Shown piece by piece: positions 1 to 11,499 of a stretch of DNA of 64,000 bases. The stretch's first letter is position 1; each line of letters begins with the position of its first letter. A program made the position numbers and the translations under genes. The DNA is from Sanderia malayensis (taxonomy: Eukaryota > Cnidaria > Scyphozoa > Semaeostomeae > Pelagiidae). The DNA is taken from contig RQOL01000810.1 of the NCBI GenBank assembly GCA_013076295.1, positions 248,001 through 312,000 on the forward strand, read 5' to 3'. The notes under the pieces were generated by a model, which was given only the letters and a program-made list of their open reading frames with translations, had not been told where the DNA came from and ran no database searches.

Positions 1-147
1 TCTGATGGTAGAGTAGCTCTACAGACAGCTTTAGCAAAGGTAAACGAGAATGCAGGAAGCACAGTGAGAGTATTACTGCTGAGGCTGTAGCCAAGTTAGG
101 GTTGAATTGTTTGAGAAAAGAGACATTAGGCCTAAAAGCGTCCTCGT

Positions 148-2985
148 GTTTGCAATCGTGTACCTTCATTTGAAGTCTCAAGTCTCGAACTAATCTGTTC
201 TGAACTTACGGTGAATAAGAAAAAGTGGATCATCTACAGCATCTATCGACCCCCCGAGCGCAGCAATTTAGATTCATTTTTTTCTGCCTTATCACTATCC
301 TTGAACTCGGCCTTAGACAAGTATGACAACGTGATATTAATGGGAGATATTAACATTAATACCTTTGATAAGGCAGATGCTGCATACCAGAAACTTGCAA
401 GCTTCTGTGATGTATTTGGGCTCTCAAACTTAGTGACTGCCAAAACATGTTTTACAAAAAATAGCAGCTCCTCCATCGATGTCATTCTTACTAACAGAGA
501 AAAAAGTTTCCAGAAAACCTCAATTTTTGAGACTGGTCTTAGCGACTATCATGGTCTTGTTCTCACCATTCTTAAATCCCATATCCCTCGTTTAAAACCA
601 AAAATAATAAAATATCGAAACTATAAAAAATTTGACCCCGCAAAATTCCTTGCCGATGTTCGTAGAACTAATTTTGTAGCCTTGGAGGACCCAGACAAGT
701 GTTATGATAATCTTACCAATAGCTTTCGAAATCTAGTTGACAAACACGCTCCGTTAAAGACGAAAACTGTGCGAGGAAACAATGCCCCTTTTGTCACTCG
801 AGAACTAAAAAAAGCTATTTATACCAGAACAAAGTTAAAAAATAAACTAAATAAAAATCCCACAGATCAAACGAAAGGAATTATAAAAAACAGCGCAATA
901 AGTGTGTTTCCTTGCGGAAAAAGGCAATTAAACAACATTTCAAAAAAGCCACTGCAAAAGACATAATTTCTAATCAAGAGTTTTGGAATTTAGTTAAACC
1001 TTTTTCTTTCTAATAAAGGAGGATTGGTCGGGGACGATATATCCTTGGTACATAACAACCAAATTGTAACAGATGATTATCAGCTGACTGAGATTTTCAA
1101 TAATCATTATATAAATATAGTCGAAAAAACAAGTGGTCAGAAACCTCTTAACATCGCTGATACAGTCGAAACTGATGATGATGGACAACTCGTCAGGCTG
1201 ATTCTAGATAAGTACAAAAATCATCCTAGTGTTCTTGCAATAAAGGAGGGTAACGATATCTCAGATCCCTTCTCTTTTCATGAGGTGCAGCATCACGAGG
1301 TCTGGGCCCTACTTAAATCCTTGGACAAGAAAAAATCAACAGGTGAGGATAAAATCCCACCTAAACTGGTACATTTAGCTGCGGATGAGCTTACCGTTCC
1401 CTTGACCACGGCAATAAATAACTCTCTAAAATACAATAGGTTCCCAGAAAAAGGAAAGCGTGCAGCAGTTTGTCCATTAGACAAGGGTGAGTCAAATCGA
1501 ACTGTCGAGAAAAATTTTCGTCCGGTTAGTGTTTTAAATACATTCTCCAAAATCTATGAAAAAATAATAAAGCAGCAATTGGTTCTCTATCTTGATAAGA
1601 CTTTATCAGCGTTCATAGGTGCATACAGGAAAGCTTACGGAACGCAACATGTTTTAATAAGACTACTTGAAGACTGGAAGATGAAACTTGACAATAATTA
1701 CATTGTAGGTGCTGTCCTAATGGACTTGTCCAAAGCTTTTGATTGCATCCCACATGATCTGCTGATTGCGAAGTTAAATGCATATGGTTTTGATGAAAAT
1801 GCTTTGATACTAATATACTCATATCTTAAACGTCGCGAACAATCAGTTAGGATAAATAACACTTACAGCTCGTTTCAAACAATCTTGTCTGGTGTCCCTC
1901 AAGGCTCAGTGCTAGGCCCTATTCTTTTTAATGTATATATTAATGATCTTTTCTTATTCATAAGACAGGCAATGCTATATAACTATGCTGATGATAACAC
2001 ACTTGCTTGTTTCTCTAGGACGTTACCGGATTTGGTGCGAGTCCTAGAGGAAGAATCGGGTATTGCACTAGATTGGCTAAATGACAACCACATGATTGCA
2101 AATCCTTCAAAGTTCCATGCAATGTTAGTTACAAAAAATCAGACAAATACTTGTGGGGTTAAAATAAACATCCAAGAAAAGACTATTGAAACTGAAGATT
2201 CAGTGAAGCTTCTTGGGATAGAACTCGATTATAAATTAAACTTTGAGCCACACATTTCAAAACTGTGTAAAAAAGCGGCAACTCAACTCAATGTTCTAAA
2301 GAGGCTTCGAGCTTATATTGGTTTCAAAGAAAGAAATGTCCTTGTTCATAGTTTTATATATTCAAATTTTAATTATTGTCCGTTAGTCTGGCATTTTTGC
2401 TCTGCAAATTCCATGCAGAAAATTGAAAAGATACAGGAACGCGCACTTAGGTTTCTCTACCATGATTACTCAAGCTCATATAATGAACTTCTCTCAAAAT
2501 CGCAACGGTGTACCATGCATGTTTCAAGACTCAGGACTCTTTCCTTAGAAATTTTTAAGACTTTGAATGACCTGAATCCTCCTTTCATGAAAGATATTTT
2601 TCAGATCAGAACCTCTAACTATTCAATGCGGAATCCAAATAATCTTGTTCATTATAGACCGAACCAAGTCACGTTTGGCTCAAATAGCCTAAAATTCTTA
2701 GGACCACAAGTTTGGAACTGTTTGCCAAACGAGCTCAAATCTGCAGAAAATCTTAATACTTTCAAAACCCTAATAACACAATGGAGTGGCCCAACATGCA
2801 ATTGCAATGCCTGTCATTTTATTGTAAATTAATAATTAAAAATTTTTTATTACTTTGTTTTAATTAATTAATGTATGTAACATCGATTTAGATTAGTTTA
2901 CATGTATATACATCTGCAATGTATATAGTAGACTAGAAATTGTAAATTCGATGGAAAATAAAGTTACAACAACAACAACAAAGCA
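148..2985 (+). mobile_element. 5'-truncated CR1/jockey-like non-LTR retrotransposon
   Basis: One element runs from part-way through an apurinic-type endonuclease domain, through a reverse transcriptase, to a 3' end with AATAAA followed by a short (ACA)n tract at about 2960-2985. The 3' UTR (2833-2960) is very AT-rich. A tandem-repeat tail instead of poly(A) is usual for the CR1/L2/jockey-like group. The endonuclease N-terminus is missing, so the copy is 5'-truncated, as is common after incomplete reverse transcription. Bases 1-147 hold nothing I recognise. The clade name rests on overall look, not on a tree. Confidence 0.85.
184..2832 (+). pseudogene. endonuclease-reverse transcriptase ORF2, two frameshifts
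   Basis: The first frame (to 966) holds the end of an exonuclease/endonuclease/phosphatase domain: YSIYRPP, the metal-site region MGDININ, and the catalytic SDYHGL motif. The second frame (1024-2832) holds the reverse transcriptase, with DLSKAFDCIPH (motif A), SGVPQGSVLGP (motif B), the active-site box NYADDNT (motif C), and the C-terminal thumb/connection region ending before TAA. The two are joined by single-base length changes in homopolymers: one A apparently missing near 887-892 and one T too many near 1002-1006. The reading is otherwise open for about 2.6 kb, so decay is slight and sequencing error in the two runs cannot be excluded. The enzyme would copy the element's RNA at a nicked target. 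Confidence 0.85.
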
Positions 2986-3024
2986 TTTGGACACAGAGAG
3001 GTAGATAGAAAAGAGAGAGATGTA

Positions 3025-3861
3025 GTTGAGTTCACACTTTTCTCCTTGAGAGGAGGAAAGGTTACTACAGTCACTTGTTTTGTTGTGGACGAGATTACTA
3101 ACATTGTTAACGTCCACGTAGACGATGCTATGAAGTTTTACAAGCATCTGAAGGATGTTTGGTTTGCAGATTGTTCAAGATATGACAGACTGCTTAATAT
3201 TCAAGTACTGGTTGGCTCAGATTTTCTATGGGAGTTTTAAGAGGGCACCTGTGTGCGAGGGGGGGCAAATGAACCGACAGCTGTGAAGACAACCCTTGGA
3301 TGGGTTCTGTCAGGCCCACTTAGCGGTAAGTGTTCCGATTATAATGACGATGTTGACACCTTTAATTCCAATGTTGTTTCATTTGAACACAATGAAGAAC
3401 GGAACTTGGGGCTAGAAGTGCATAAGCTGTGGGACTTGGATACTTTGGGAATACGACCTCAGAATGAGGTACATGAAAAGGTTATTGATAACATTTCCTT
3501 CACAAGTGGCAGATATTCGGTTGGCCTTCCATGGAAGGCAGGACACAAACCTTTACCTTCTAATTATCTCAACAGCTTAGCTAGGTTAAAAGGCCAGATG
3601 AAAAGATTGGAGAAGGAGACAGGGGTTCTTGAGAAATACAATGGTATTATTATGGAACAGTTGCAGATGGGCATAATTGAAATGGTACCAGAACTAGACA
3701 TGGCTGAGAAGGTTCACTACCTGCCTCACACTGCTGTCATAAGGGATGAAGCTGAGACCACAAAGGTGCGTATAGTTTTTGGTGCTTCCTGCAGAGACAG
3801 GAAATTTAGAGTTTCTCTGAATGATTGCCTTCATGTGGGTCCTCCCCTCACCCCTCGGAGT
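3025..3861 (+). pseudogene. BEL/Pao polyprotein fragment (protease end to RT start)
   Basis: Two blocks in one reading frame, separated by a TAA at 3238-3240, resemble the part of BEL/Pao Pol between protease and reverse transcriptase. The first has VLVGSDFLWEF; the second has GWVLSGP, a linker with HKLWDLDTLGI, then the start of the RT with YLPHTAVIRDEAETTKVRIV and SLNDCLHVGPPLTP. The match stops abruptly near 3861, where a different retroelement fragment begins. There are no LTRs. This is an old broken copy, distinct in sequence from the intact element at 29182-35129. Confidence 0.8.
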
Positions 3862-3867
3862 TAAGTT

Positions 3868-4146
3868 CTCCGACAGGGTCCACAGTTGTTCAACTTACTA
3901 CCTAAACACCTCCGGGACTTAAATGGGGTATCTCTGGAAGTTTTCAAGAAAGGCTTGGGTAATTTTTTATCTCAATTACCCGATGAGCCTCAACTTAATG
4001 GTTACAGGGCGTTTAAAAAACGGATAGTAACTCTTTGGTTGACATAGTCAAAATTTGATCTTTTTCAAATGATAGACATCAAAGTGTCAATCCTTAAGAC
4101 AATATATCTTTGAATATCGTAATAATAATAATAATAACAATAATAT
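3868..4146 (+). pseudogene. 3' end of another non-LTR retrotransposon
   Basis: From 3868 to the TAG at 4045-4047 the frame reads like the extreme C-terminus of a CR1-like ORF2 (GPQLFNLLPKHLRD, then a basic tail). About 70 bp later an AT-rich (TAA)n run at 4119-4146 looks like the element's tandem-repeat tail. Only the last ~280 bp survive, directly abutting the BEL fragment. Such short 3' stubs are typical of severe 5' truncation. Confidence 0.65.
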
Positions 4147-4577
4147 ATTCCTAATGAAATGAAACTTCTGGTTTACTGTTTATCACCTTTCGGATTATTT
4201 TGGGAGCGTTGAAAAGCTGTCAAAATACGTTTACTCGAATGTGTTATTCATATCAGGATCCTCTCCTGAAAACTAACAACCAACAACTTATTTTTTTTCG
4301 AGGTCTTTCGGTATTTTAAATTTTCGTTAAAGATTATAGTTTTCGTTTTCTAATTCAATATTGATCGGAATAACGTCGATCAATGTTCATGGAAAGCTAA
4401 CTGTAATTTGTGTAGATAACTGTTGTCTAACGCGCTAAGAACGTGTCTTTGATCGTCTCCAAATCACTCTAAAAAGATTTCACAGAAAAGGGGCTTTTCT
4501 GACCGCAGGTAGAAATCCCTCCCACGCATGGCAACTGTATGTGTGCCGTGCGGCATGTGTATGTGCTGTGCGTTACT
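4147..4577. other. intergenic; solo hAT terminus remnant
   Basis: No gene is visible. At about 4507-4541 the bases AGGTAGAAATCCCT...GGCAACTGT resemble the right terminus of the hAT element ending at 62153 (GGTAGAAATCCCTACGAG...CAACCCTG), so this is probably a solo or broken end of the same family. The rest is AT-rich sequence without recognisable structure. Confidence 0.4.
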
Positions 4578-6360
4578 TCAATTACGGCTATCTTTAAAAC
4601 ACACAATCCGGAATCCGGAGTCCGGAATGCGGAATCCGGAGTGATAATAATAATAATGATTATTATCATTCAATTATTGAACAGACCTATATCATATCTT
4701 GGCGTTACCAACCAAATATCACTTAACACATCCCTCATGTGATGATATTTGAGATGTGCTAACTTATTGGGATCAAACTGAGCCACCGACTCGGGGATTA
4801 CGAATATGACAAACAACATATGCTTAATATCAAGTGCTGACACCCAAAATGTATTAGCCAACTAATGCCAAGTTGTTTAAAAAGCTGTCTCTGGCTGACC
4901 AATCAAACAATCGTAGAAGAACAATCGTCATGTTTTTCTACTGAGCCCCACGGATCTGTTTTATTGGCACCTGGATAGCACTTTGTCTCCGTGAACGCGC
5001 GTCCCAATATCACCCACAAACAAGCACGAAATTTTCTTATTTAAAATGTATATATTATGTTTACGTACTTACCTTTAACTATCGCATTAATGACGTTTAT
5101 TTGGGTGTTTTTAATTAACCAATTTTTTTAGTTTTTAACCTTTTATATGGTATTCCTTAGTTATATGTAGAGAAAAATTGGATTCTTTCTTGTAACACTA
5201 CACGTTTTTTTTATATAAGAAACCGCTTTATAAGAAACTCACTGGTAAAAGGCCAAAAAATTTAAGAAACTTTCACTGGTAAACGAAAAATTACTATTTT
5301 AAATTAAGATAACCACTGTGCATGGTAATATCAATATCAAGGGAGTAGATATGATGCTTGTTGATTAATGTTAGATAAACAACTATATTAAATCGATTTT
5401 CCAGCCTGACCTTACTTTTCACTTGTTTTCCGATGATTTTGATTCTATGCGTGCGCTTTTCAAATATTCAATTAAGAAACTTTTAAGAAACTTTTACTTG
5501 TAAAATGTATCAAAATTACCCTGAAATTAAGAAACTTTCACCTGTGAAGCTTTAGCCAAGTTTCTTGTAAAAAAACGTGTAATGGCTATATGATTATGAT
5601 TGAAACGAAGCTTATCAAGAACTCTCTGCTTTTATCTCCTGGATAGGAGTAAAGAATTAACGAAAGATCCGAAGTGAAGTTTGCAATTTGAAAACTTAAA
5701 AAGCTTCATCCGTATCCATAGATCAAAATATTTGTTTCGACAGCCACAAAATAACTGCAAAAAGCTGAACTGACAGTTGTTCATCCACGGTATAATGACA
5801 TTTGTTGGTGAATAATTTGAACGCTACATATTTCAATAGAGGTGAAAGGTGGACATCCATTAACCACGAGAGGGTTACAAAACAATGGTTTTGAGACCAG
5901 CAAAAAGGATTTGCTTGATGACAAAGTTCGGGGTGATACTGTATATTTTCACAAAGACTGATGATAGAGATTTGCAAGACATTTTATCATCAGAACCCTG
6001 TATTTTTGCCTGAGCTATTCCAGAGAAGAGAAATCAGATACAATGTGAGGACAAAGGTCACCGTTCTATTTCCTAGCACATCCATTGTGGCCGTCGGCAT
6101 GAATTCTGTATGTATTAGGAGTACATACTCTAGAATAGCATACCAGGTGTGATAAAGAGCAGCGTAACAATAGCTTCCTTTAAGCATGGGCTGGCGAGTA
6201 ATGCAATCGCAATTTTTGCTTTTTTTGTAAATATCTTTTTCGCTATGTTGAAGAGTTAAATGATAATAATCATTATTATTATTACCATTCCGGATTCCGT
6301 ATTCTGTACTCCGTATTCCGGATTCCGGATTCGGTGTTTTAAAGATAGCCCTTCAATTAC
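4575..6360. repeat. inverted repeat pair built on a GGAATCCGGA motif
   Basis: Left arm about 4575-4669, right arm about 6255-6360. The arms are inverted copies of roughly 95 bp: CAATTAC, GGCTATCTTTAAAACAC, then several copies of a CCGGAATCCGGA-type unit, then TAATAATAATAATGATTATTATCA. The interior (about 1.6 kb) has no convincing coding sequence but carries the MITE at 5201-5579. It could be a non-autonomous DNA element with subterminal repeats or two independent inverted insertions. I saw no clear target duplication. Confidence 0.55.
5201..5579. mobile_element. MITE with TA target duplication (Tc1/mariner type)
   Basis: The 379-bp unit starts CACGTTTTTTTTATATAAGA and ends with the near inverse, TTTCTTGTAAAAAAACGTG, and is flanked on both sides by TA (5199-5200 and 5580-5581). 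Inside, the motif TTAAGAAACTTT recurs in both halves as subterminal repeats. There is no transposase. A TA duplication with terminal inverted repeats is the mark of the Tc1/mariner superfamily. Confidence 0.75.
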
Positions 6361-8086
6361 ACCCACAAACGTTCTGGAAACCTTTTGTTCTCGTGCTTTA
6401 TTGTTGACTTCAAATTTGATAAAAGTAAGGCTTTAAGTAATTGCTGGATTAAAACATCTCTTTGTATACTCCAGACTAAAAATTTCGCTTGGATGAATGA
6501 CCCTTAAAAACTTTGATGAGTAATTATGTTTTCTTGAAATGGATCATTTTTTGTATTCCATTTATCTTGAGTTGAATTGCATTACTAATATTCATGTTAG
6601 GGAATTACCCAACCCAGGCGGAGAACTCCCTTTCGATCCCATCATTCTCAGTTGTTGATTCTTCTCGTTAAGTTAATTTGTGGATTACATTACGATTCAT
6701 TTAGTTTGTTGTGTTGTGCTCTGTGATTGTAAGTTGTAAAAATGCAGTTTTGAAGACTATAAGAGGTAAGTTTATGACCCTGAGCACTTTATTACCATAC
6801 TAATATACAATTAATTTATTTCTTAATACCAGAAGACTGTTTAAATGTTTTTATGACTTTTATTTCAACATGGGCATATCAATCAAATACTTGCATTATT
6901 TACGTTTTGAAAACATGGCTGAGGTTGCCGATGCCCAACTTTGACTCGTCTAAAATTGAGATATTTTTTATCTTAAGGCCAAATGAAGACCATAAAATAT
7001 GCTTTATTATTTTCTAATTTATCCATAACAATATCTGGTGTTGTTCATACGAAATTACTTTTGCCATGTTTGAATATTCTCATCCCTCCTCATCATGTGT
7101 CGCAATCGCAAATATCGTTGCTCATATTTTCAAAGTGTTTTTGTTTTTTTGCAATCAGTGTATGCCGAATAAATTCCTTTAAGATATTACTCATCGAAAT
7201 AAAAGACCAAACTGTTTTCTCCAGGGGCTATATCCTTGTTTCATTTACAAAACTTCTTCGGACCATTTTGAACTTATTTGGGCATAGTTTGGCAAGAATT
7301 ACCTAGTATACTTGTCGAGTTTTTATCGAAGATTCTGAAATAGTGACTGGATAGGAGACTGCGAAGCGGACAACAGAACATGTTACGCACCATTGCTTAT
7401 TTGTAGGGAATGATCATTTCCGCTTAGTTTTGGTTTTGATGGTTAATGACGAGTTTTGCAGCTTTATGTTAATACATTAAATGTTCTTTATGCTCAATCG
7501 GCATTCTTGCAGTTAGTAGTTAGTAAATATAATATTGAAGTTCAGATAGGAAGGCCTACATCACCGTCACTTAAATTCTGCTTCACGGCGACAGAGATAT
7601 TGGCTGCAGTGCCTTTTAAAGTCCATAAAAAAATAGATTACATTACCTCGACAGCAAATTCAAGTTAGTCATTTGTCCATTTTAGATTCCCGGAATAATT
7701 CCGGGAACCCGTGCGGTCATTTGGTTGAGGAGGGGGCAGAACAATAAAGCCTCGTAATGTAACGGAGTAAATGAATTGAATGCGATGTGTTTCCAGGACG
7801 ACCGGTTAGACCGGCTGCACGGAACAGTGGTAGAAGAGCCGAAGGTAGAGGCTCTTCCTAACTTTTGCATTCACGTTGAATAGTTTTCGAAACTAAGCAT
7901 TTATAGTGAGAGTCTTTTGCGAACATTTGCCCCCATTTCAGTTCGATCTCTACGACTGTTGAACACATACAAGCTGAACACATATATCCTTTTTTCAGTC
8001 CACGCGAATCTCTCGGTATATATTTTGATAAGCTACACGTCTAGCTGCAAACAGTTAATATCTATTATATTCTTTTCCATTATTAG
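6361..8086. other. NLR upstream region
   Basis: No protein-coding exon is convincing here. At 6577-6637 lies a 61-bp sequence whose inverted copy (three mismatches) sits in the NLR's first intron at 8214-8274. A strong 5' splice site, AAGAG|GTAAGT, ends at 6765, and a good 3' splice site (TTCTTTTCCATTATTAG) ends at 8086 just before the NLR start codon. A non-coding first exon ending at 6765 and a ~1.3 kb 5'-UTR intron is therefore possible. Its transcription start is not visible. Confidence 0.4.
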
Positions 8087-8094
8087 AGATCAAG

Positions 8095-10471
8095 ATGGAT
8101 AAGGAACAAAATTACTGTACGTTGGCCTCTTCAAGCTTACAAGGTACTTTTCATAATTGTGCTCACATATTTTTGATTCGGCTCGCTTGATTCGGCGACA
8201 TTTTTTGTCTCTGATCGAAAGGGAGTTCCCCGCCTGGGTCGGATAATTCCCTAACATGAATATTAGTAATGCAAATCCTTTCATTTTTGTAAGATTTTTC
8301 CGGCTTACGAGAAAAGTATCGGAACGATTGCTCAAAACACGAGGTCAATTGTGTTGATGCAATTGAAAATTGTATTATTTCGCTGAATTTGGATATCAAC
8401 GATTTTTCTGTGAATTTAAAGATAGTGGAGGAGGATAAGGGATGCACAGCTAAGGACCAGAGCTATCGTGATGAATTGGAAAAGCACCTTGACTTTGTTA
8501 AAGGTAATGTGAAAACTATTAAAGTTGGTCAATTGATAAATATGATTGAAGACAATGAAAAAGAACGAATCATGTTTATTGGTGGTTTAGCTGGAATTGG
8601 CAAGTCCGTTCTAGCAAAGAAAGTGGCCTTTGATTGGGCCTGTAAAGAATCCAGTCGGAAGCACTGTCTTTTCTACATAACGTGCAGACAATTGAACAGT
8701 TTCTTTCATGAAAGTGGCAGAGATAGAGAACCTGTAATCTTCATTGAGGAATATTTGAAGGAACAGTTCGGAAATATGCCTTTCGACAATGTGGCAACCA
8801 CAGTCTTTTTGATTGATGGTTTGGATGAACTGCAAGAGCCTGTCAAAATTATGAAAGCGTTCACAGAAAAATTCTTCAAATCAAGATTCATAATTCTTGG
8901 CAGACCTCATGCCAGACACCATGTTAATTCCATCGGACAGAAGAGCCAGAAATTAGAAATACTTGGACTCAATGATGGCCAGATTGAAGAATACATTAAA
9001 AAGTTTCCTAAACTTTCAACAGACAAGAGTCAGGATGAATCTTCATTAACAGAACAAAAAATTAAAGAGGCAATTCAGAAATTGACAAATATATCTTACA
9101 TTGCAACAATTCCTCAATTTTTAAATACAATTTGTTGTGTTGTCATGCTATCAGCAGAAGGGAAATTATTCACCAACAAGACTGATCTTCATAGCTGGAT
9201 GCTATTTTTTTTCATGAGGCAGCACTTCCAAAACAAAGATTTGGACAACCAAAATCTTGGATGGGAAATCTTTTCGTGTTATTCAAAGCAGTTATTGGAG
9301 ATCTGTAAACAGGCATTCGAGCTGTACCGTTCAGGAAGCATTATTTTCAAAAAGACGGAGCTAGAGTGTAAGGATGAAAAGTTTATTGAAGGGTTTCTGC
9401 TTGGTGTGAAGAACAGTTTTGGAGACACTACTAAATATATGTTCAAACACCGAACTATTATGGAGTTCCTGGCTTCTATTCACGTCTATTTCGCGAAAAA
9501 CAAAAACGAGTTAATTGAGGAATTATTGAAGGGAGAGCGCTACGAAATTATTTCTTTTCTGTGCAGCTTTCTACGATTCAGTTTGACAGAGAAAACTTCA
9601 TCACATGACGGCGAAGAGGAAATTTCTTATCAGGTATTAAAATAACTTATTGATGACAACAAAGCTACTGAACGTAGTAATAATGATAATATATATTATA
9701 TATGTATTAATAAAGTAGAATCTTTCGTTCGTATATGTATTAATTTAATAGATTATTACTATATTTCTTATCAGTTGATAAAATGCCTTGGTGATGAAAT
9801 AATCAGACAGAAAGACAAACGTAATATATTTCGTCGCGCTTTAAACAAGGTTTGTAATTTTCAATTTAAAGTTGATGATAATAATTATATGTGTCATGTG
9901 TATTAATTTAATAGATTATTATTATATTTATTATCAGTTGAAAAGATCACACTTGGATGGCACGATCGGAAATAGAGACGCACAGAATTTAATCCGTGAC
10001 ATTTTTAACAAGGTTTGTAAGTTTAAATTCAATGCTACTGATCATTGTTAAAATTGTTTATTATATAAAATATTATAACATATACAAGTATAATTGATCT
10101 TTAATTACATTGTCTAACAGTTGCCAAATGATGAAGTTTTGTTGAAAGTAAGATTTCTGGCCGACTGTTTTGTTGCAACAGACAAAGTCAGTGACCCGAA
10201 TTTCCTGGTAGAACGGCTGAAGTCAATAACGCCAAGCTCAAATGTAAAAGTGAATCTTGATGTTTTTGACCAATCAATTATGTTATCCATTCTGAAGTTG
10301 GCAACTGGAAATAAAGTGCCACATTCTGAAATTGGGAATGCTTTCAGTGGGATTGAATTTCGTACATATGACGTGAAAGAGATGGAATTGTTGGCCTACG
10401 ACACGTGGATTAGCATCGAATTGGCTCCATTGAAAAATATAGAAAATTTCCTTTGGGGCGAACAGTGCTAA
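8095..10471 (+). CDS. NACHT-domain NLR-like protein, five exons
   Basis: Exons 8095-8143, 8294-9633, 9775-9849, 9938-10012 and 10121-10471 join in phase (1,0,0,0) to 629 codons, with GT-AG borders throughout. The product looks like a NOD-like receptor ATPase of the STAND class, an intracellular immune or stress sensor. Exon 2 carries the NACHT module: P-loop GGLAGIGKS (about residues 113-121), Walker B TVFLIDGLDEL (about 186-196), a sensor-like FIILGRP stretch, and FKHRTIMEFLA near 410, the NLR motif at the end of the winged helix. Exons 3 and 4 are both 75 bp, phase 0, and encode 25 helical residues each. The ~110-residue N-terminus is no CARD, DEATH or DED that I recognise. No leucine-rich repeats follow: the last exon stops at a TAA and a retroelement fragment begins within about 10 bp, so the 3' end may be truncated. 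Confidence 0.85.
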
Positions 10472-10479
10472 AAAGTAAA

Positions 10480-10760
10480 CACATTGAAGAACTAGATACA
10501 TTTGTCCAAAGGAACAGCGTTAAAGTTAGAGGAACAGCTTTAAAGTGGTTTAACTCGTTCTTAGTTTGTCATGACCAGCAAGTTAATGGCACTGTCTCAG
10601 GCCGATACAGTTTAGAACACGGAGTTCCTGAAGGATCAGTGCCCAGTCCGGCATTATTAAATATTTACATACAATCTTTATATTCCCACATTCATGATAA
10701 TTCGTTCAATGTATACGGTTTTGCTGATAATCACCAAGTCTATCAATCTTTTATCCTATT
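10480..10760 (+). pseudogene. non-LTR reverse transcriptase fragment (motifs A-C)
   Basis: A frame through this stretch resembles the middle of a CR1/L2-like RT: RGTALKWFNSFL, then YSLEHGVPEGSVPSPALLN (motif B, normally GVPQGSVLGP) and YGFADNHQVY (motif C, normally YADDTQLY). The second catalytic aspartate is Asn, so the enzyme would be dead. The rest of the same ORF appears at 11500-12165 after about 700 bp of foreign sequence. Confidence 0.7.
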
Positions 10761-11077
10761 TTGACATGCGACGCGCACGCGCAAGCGAGTAGATGTTGGT
10801 GAGTGGGGAAAATGTTGTGTTCTGGGTTTGTGCTCTGTGTTCTTCGTTTCTGTTTACTTGCCCGTATAAGGTAAGTGCCTGAGATTCAAACGCTCGCTTT
10901 TGCTTTGGAATGAGGCTACCAAGTATGATATCATTTTGCAAATTGTTCATTGGATAAAATGTAAACTTGTTGAAAGAACAAACAACGTGACGTGCCATGC
11001 TAGAAGCTTGGCACGCTGTAGCAGGGTGGAACCATGAGCACAATCACGATCACGCACGGAGACGGGACATTTTTTAC
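10761..11077. other. unassigned sequence inside the split RT
   Basis: No coding signal and no termini that I recognise. It separates the RT fragment from the dispersed repeat that starts at 11078 and is probably part of the same insertion. Confidence 0.35.
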
Positions 11078-11397
11078 CGTTGTTGGAAGCATCAGGTGAA
11101 AAGAAGAACGTTTTCTGGCCGTATGCTTATGCAACTAATACAAACATTATTGTATTTTGTTTTTGTTTTGGAAATGAGAGTTTTTTAACTTTGATGAAAC
11201 AAAATCGAAAATTGAAGTCAAAATGTTTGCTTGAGTTGTCTCAAAACAAACGTTTTTTGAATTTGCTACGTTCAATCCTGAAAATTAAATCCAGGATATT
11301 TTATGTCCAAGAGTTAAAAAAGTGAATAGTCAATAAAATTAGTTGTGTGTAAGATTGGTACAGGCTGTCGCGAGTCACCTCAAGGTTCCTTTGATTC
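11078..11397. repeat. dispersed repeat, copy 1
   Basis: This ~320-bp stretch, from GTTGTTGGAAGCATCAGG to CACCTCAAGGTTCCTTTGAT, recurs in the same orientation at 57803-58133 with scattered substitutions and small indels. It carries no gene. It interrupts the RT pseudogene, so it is probably a non-autonomous element of unknown class. I see no terminal inverted repeats. Confidence 0.6.
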
Positions 11398-11499
11398 AGT
11401 CTACGGTCTTAACCACGGGGATAACGAACTGTCACAATTCTCTTGGAAATTGGATGTCATCTCACTTCTTAAAAATAAAAGATCTTAGTATTGGCTCTC

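Noticed and set aside
5723..6187. Several 60-85 codon frames on both strands
   Set aside because: They overlap each other on opposite strands, lie in repeat DNA and show no motif or splice structure.
8017..8026. TATATATTTT as the NLR TATA box
   Set aside because: A good 3' splice site at 8086 lies between it and the start codon, so this stretch is more likely intron.
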